NCBI GenBank assembly: GCA_041477005.1 | Contig: JBGOUJ010000020.1 | Coordinates: 1 to 28,943 of the forward strand | DNA: 28,943 nucleotides | Source of the DNA: JBGOUJ01 sp041477005 | GTDB taxonomy: Bacteria > Acidobacteriota > Terriglobia > Bryobacterales > JACQDG01 | Reading direction: 5' to 3' | Shown here: in pieces, positions 25,963-28,943 of the stretch | Position numbering within the stretch: the stretch's first letter is position 1 | Layout of the letters: every line of letters begins with the position of its first letter | Notes under the pieces: generated by a model | Told to the model about the DNA's origin: nothing | Seen by the model: only the letters and a program-made list of their open reading frames with translations | The model's database searches: none | Made by a program: the position numbers and the translations under genes

Positions 25963-28864
25963 ATAGGGTAACCTTGGTTGCGCCCCCGGGGTGCGGGAAC
26001 TTCACAAGAACGAACCCCGGCGCCGCGTCGAAGCGCCAGCCCGCGCTTGCCGCCTCGAAGGCAGCCGGGTCGGCGACCTCGGGTAGGGTCGCGCCATCGC
26101 GTCGCACGGCTGCCGGCCGCGGCGCGAGGATCCGAAGCAGGACCGGCCGCGGGGTCGGGGAGTTGATCGTCACGCTCCTGGCCCCCGCTCCCTCCTCACT
26201 CCGGATGTCGGTGCCGTCGTAGACGGTGAACTGCGATGTGCCGGCCGGGTAGAGGCGCACCTCGAGCCCGCCGTCCCAGGTCTTCACCGCCGCGTTGTTG
26301 ACGTAGTTGTCGTCGCAGAGCGTCTGCACTTGCTGCCCCAGGATCAGCGGCACGATCGCCCCGCGCCGCACGAACACGGGGATCTTGGATTTCGGCGGGT
26401 CGGGCTGGTCGGGGTTCTTCCAGGTAACGTCCTGCTTGCCGGCGTGCGGCTCATTCGTCCAGAAGTCGAACCAGTCCCCCTCCGGGAGGTACACCTGGCG
26501 CTCGGTCGCGTTCGGCTCGATCACCGGGGCGACGAGCAGGTCGCCGCCGAAGTAGTACGTGTGCTGAACCGGGAAGACCCTCGGGTCGTCCTGGTGCATC
26601 AGCACGAGCGGGCGCATGATGGGCAGCCCCGTCTCGCCCGACTGCTTGGCATAAGTATAGAGGTAAGGGAACAACCGGGTATGGAGCCCGGCGTAGAACT
26701 GATAGTTGGCCAGGGCTCGGTTGTTCTCCGCCGTCTCCCCGCCCTCGGGATAACCCCAGGGGTACTGTCGGAGATTCTGGGCGTTGACCTGCCGGTGCAT
26801 CTGCATGAGCGGTGAGAAGCAGCCAAACTGTGTCCACCGCATGAACAGGTCGGCCGGGGAGACGGAAGAGAAGTTGGCGTTCTGGTAGCCGCCGACGTCG
26901 TGGCCCCAGACCGAGAACCCGCTCATGGCAGCGGACAGCCCAGCGAGGATCACGCTCGGCAGCCCGTTCTCCGCGCCGAAGTTCGGCTCGTTGTCGCCAG
27001 CCCAGCACCCGGGGAAGGCCTGGGTTCCCGTGAAGCCGCTGCGGGCGAAGATCAGGCCCGCCGTGCCGAGGACGTTGTACACCGTCCTGTGATACTCCAG
27101 GCAGTAGCCGTTCACGAACTCCCGGCCCGTCCGGCCGTCGGCGTAGGCGGCCGTGTCCGGGATGTAAGTGTTGGGACCGTTGCCGGACTCACCGTCGTCC
27201 GATTTAAAGCCGCCGATCGCCGGCTCCTTTCCCGATTTCGTGTCGACCTGGCTCGCCGTGAGCAGGTCGTTCAGTTGCCTCGTCAGCCAGTCGCGGGCCT
27301 CTTTCTTGGTGAAGTCGATCGGGCTGCCCCGGCCTTTCCACCAGGTCACCACGAGCGGCGGGCCGTTCCGGGACGCGCGGACGAAGAAGCCGCCGTTCAC
27401 CCCTTCCTGGTAGTTCTTGGCCTTCTGCAGGTTCTGGCCGGGCACTCCCTCATCGTTCGAGCTGACGTTGACGAACGGGGTCATCCAGCAGATGACCTTC
27501 AGCCCGTTCTCGCGGAAGAAGGTCATCATGTCGGCGATCTGGCTAAACTCTTTGAACGGCTTACCCTCGAACGTGCCGGGTTGGCCGAACTGGGTCTTGT
27601 TGAAGTCGAAATCGTTGTACGCCACCTCCCACGGCGAATCGAAGACGAACGCCGAGACAGGAATGCCCCGCTCGCGGAACTTGGTCACGGCGTAGCGGAC
27701 CTCGCCGCCGCTGCGCCAGATGTCGGACGAGATCCAAGGCCCGAACGCCCAGGGCGGGGGCAAGGCAGGCCGCCCTGTGATCCCGGTGTAGCGCGCGACC
27801 ACGTCGGTGAGTTTCGGACCGTAGACGAGGTTGAACCGCAGGGCCGCCGAGGGGTTCGTGACCACGAAGCGGTCCGCCTTCGAGTGGCGCATGTCGAACG
27901 AGCTTTCGGCGGTCGAATCGAGGTGGAAACCGTAACCCCGCGTGCTCACGAACCAGGGGGCCACCTTGTACGAGCGGTCTCCCTTGTTCCCGGGCTGGTC
28001 GAACGTCAAAATCCGCACGGTACGGCCGGACTGGTCGAGGGCGTTGTACTTCTCGCCAAACCCGTAGAAGTGCTCGCCGCCGTCCGAGGCCGCGGCGACC
28101 CAGGACGCGTCCGGCGCCGGCCCGCCCCAGTCGACGACCTCGTAGCGCATCACGCCCTGCGCCGCAAAGGTGAGCCGCGCCTTGATGCGCGTCAGGCCAA
28201 GCTCCTGGACGACCTCCAGGCCGTTCGTCAGTGCCGTCGAGGAGACGACCCGGCCGATGTTGAAGGTGCGGTCGCCGACCGCGACCGCCGGCGGGGCGAG
28301 CGTGATGATGTTCGCGTGCGCCGCACCCCCGAGGTCGGGGCCGGCGGCCTCGATGTGTCCCGAATCGAGGTAGATCCGGGCCTGGACCGGCCCCGAGTCT
28401 GCCGAGACGAAGTTTCCGAGCGACGCCAGGGGCCAGCGTACCCCGAACGTGAACGGCTGAGCCCGCGCCGCCGCTTCATCGGCGGTGGCCGACGACCGGC
28501 CGTCGCTGCCGTGAAGGAACGTGGTCGCCCGGTCGTTGTACGCGATCTTGAAGTAATACTGCACCACGTCGCCGCTATGGAATGTACCCGCCGGGATCGT
28601 CGCGGAGAAGTATTTATTGTTGGCGGCGGCTACCTGGAACGCCACCGGGAGCGAGGTCCACGAAAGATCGGCCGCCTTCTTGAACAGCAGCGCGCTGCCC
28701 GTCTGCGTCTGGTCACCGGTCACGCCGCCGCCCTGGAACTGATTACCGCTGAACAGTGTGACCGCTGCCTCCGGCCCGATTTCATTGAGCGGAGACCGCA
28801 TGCTCGGCTGGCCCGCGGGCTCAGCGTTTTTCGGGATGTGCCACGCATTTCCGATGCCCGCCAT
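25961..28864 (-). CDS. Glycoside hydrolase family 31 enzyme (YicI-like alpha-xylosidase/alpha-glucosidase)
   Basis: The 967-residue enzyme is a retaining alpha-glycosidase. An N-terminal beta domain of about 150 residues (VTLFSGNQFQGGGVTG to PFTFGVRWP) precedes the galactose-mutarotase-like domain with HFYGFGEKYNALDQSGR (265-281). The catalytic barrel has the nucleophile Asp556 in GFKSDDGE, which lines up with KTDFGE of YicI, and the acid/base Asp624 in CWAGDNEPNF. WISSDIWR, IPVSAFVFDSPWE and VWGHDVGGY are also family-typical. A C-terminal beta region follows (YFGGDLLVAP, LPEGDWFDFW, PVFVRRGAIVPL). No signal peptide is found, so it may act in the cytoplasm. ATG 28864 has GGAGG 5 nt upstream; the frame is open further upstream to a TGA but has no ATG there. 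Substrate choice between xylosides and glucosides cannot be made. Confidence 0.9.
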   Translation of the reverse strand: MAGIGNAWHIPKNAEPAGQPSMRSPLNEIGPEAAVTLFSGNQFQGGGVTGDQTQTGSALLFKKAADLSWTSLPVAFQVAAANNKYFSATIPAGTFHSGDVVQYYFKIAYNDRATTFLHGSDGRSSATADEAAARAQPFTFGVRWPLASLGNFVSADSGPVQARIYLDSGHIEAAGPDLGGAAHANIITLAPPAVAVGDRTFNIGRVVSSTALTNGLEVVQELGLTRIKARLTFAAQGVMRYEVVDWGGPAPDASWVAAASDGGEHFYGFGEKYNALDQSGRTVRILTFDQPGNKGDRSYKVAPWFVSTRGYGFHLDSTAESSFDMRHSKADRFVVTNPSAALRFNLVYGPKLTDVVARYTGITGRPALPPPWAFGPWISSDIWRSGGEVRYAVTKFRERGIPVSAFVFDSPWEVAYNDFDFNKTQFGQPGTFEGKPFKEFSQIADMMTFFRENGLKVICWMTPFVNVSSNDEGVPGQNLQKAKNYQEGVNGGFFVRASRNGPPLVVTWWKGRGSPIDFTKKEARDWLTRQLNDLLTASQVDTKSGKEPAIGGFKSDDGESGNGPNTYIPDTAAYADGRTGREFVNGYCLEYHRTVYNVLGTAGLIFARSGFTGTQAFPGCWAGDNEPNFGAENGLPSVILAGLSAAMSGFSVWGHDVGGYQNANFSSVSPADLFMRWTQFGCFSPLMQMHRQVNAQNLRQYPWGYPEGGETAENNRALANYQFYAGLHTRLFPYLYTYAKQSGETGLPIMRPLVLMHQDDPRVFPVQHTYYFGGDLLVAPVIEPNATERQVYLPEGDWFDFWTNEPHAGKQDVTWKNPDQPDPPKSKIPVFVRRGAIVPLILGQQVQTLCDDNYVNNAAVKTWDGGLEVRLYPAGTSQFTVYDGTDIRSEEGAGARSVTINSPTPRPVLLRILAPRPAAVRRDGATLPEVADPAAFEAASAGWRFDAAPGFVLVKFPHPGGATKVTL

Positions 28865-28943
28865 CGTCGCCTCCAGGCCCTGCCTCTCCGGCCGAAATGA
28901 ATCCTCAGCCTCTTCGAACAGCCGTCATAACCAAGAGTTTCAC

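Noticed and set aside
26900..28900. Long plus-strand open frame of about 666 codons opposite the glycosidase
   Set aside because: It mirrors the conserved glycosidase frame and has a low-complexity Arg/Asp/Val-rich translation without domain features.

Overview
The window is high-GC bacterial DNA that most resembles a soil Acidobacteriota genome, probably of the Solibacter/Bryobacter kind. The evidence is an ADOP-type (acidobacterial duplicated) MacB-like permease, two fragments of the large carboxypeptidase-regulatory TonB-dependent receptors expanded in that phylum, a secreted redoxin/cytochrome c/copper-monooxygenase fusion, a typically acidobacterial secreted protein family, and intergenic 7- and 10-bp tandem repeats. 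The assignment rests on family recognition only. No rRNA, tRNA, CRISPR array or intact mobile element was found.

Layout. 1-577: the end of a TPR protein and, facing it, a twice-frameshifted TPR pseudogene. 619-8499: a plus-strand efflux operon of outer-membrane factor, lipoprotein adaptor, a PHP-type metallohydrolase and an RND pump with an unusual insertion. 8533-13302 (minus): a three-domain acyl-activating enzyme/ACP/acyltransferase fusion, then two damaged genes (a frameshifted short gene and an ADOP permease lacking its 5' end and middle), then two small conserved proteins. 13406-16146 (minus): a siroheme nitrite/sulfite reductase with an extra C-terminal helical domain, overlapping by 4 nt a conserved protein of unknown function. 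16302-18816 (plus): acyl-CoA dehydrogenase, MeaB GTPase and methylmalonyl-CoA epimerase, a partial propionate/branched-chain catabolic set. 18817-19158: a gene-less, repeat-rich stretch. 19159-20016: methylthioadenosine phosphorylase with a possible terminator. 20082-20432: the 3' remnant of a TonB-dependent receptor. 20454-23566 (minus): a coupled pair of secreted proteins, one the redox/copper-monooxygenase fusion. 23645-24007: the 5' stub of another receptor, ending inside the 3' end of the next gene. 23992-28864 (minus): a secreted beta-propeller protein and a large family 31 glycosidase, separated by a strong palindrome.

How it fits together. The efflux operon should form one tripartite complex across the envelope, with the PHP enzyme as an odd passenger. 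The acyl-CoA dehydrogenase/MeaB/epimerase set feeds methylmalonyl-CoA toward succinyl-CoA, but the mutase is not in the window. The most distinctive items are the domain fusions: ligase-ACP-acyltransferase, reductase-helical domain, and redoxin-cytochrome-monooxygenase. The second theme is decay: five damaged genes and several repeat families mark this as a region that has been rearranged. I did not find a clearly new multi-gene system. The best candidates for a closer look are the redoxin/copper-monooxygenase pair, the reductase with its overlapping unknown partner, and the PHP gene inside the efflux operon.
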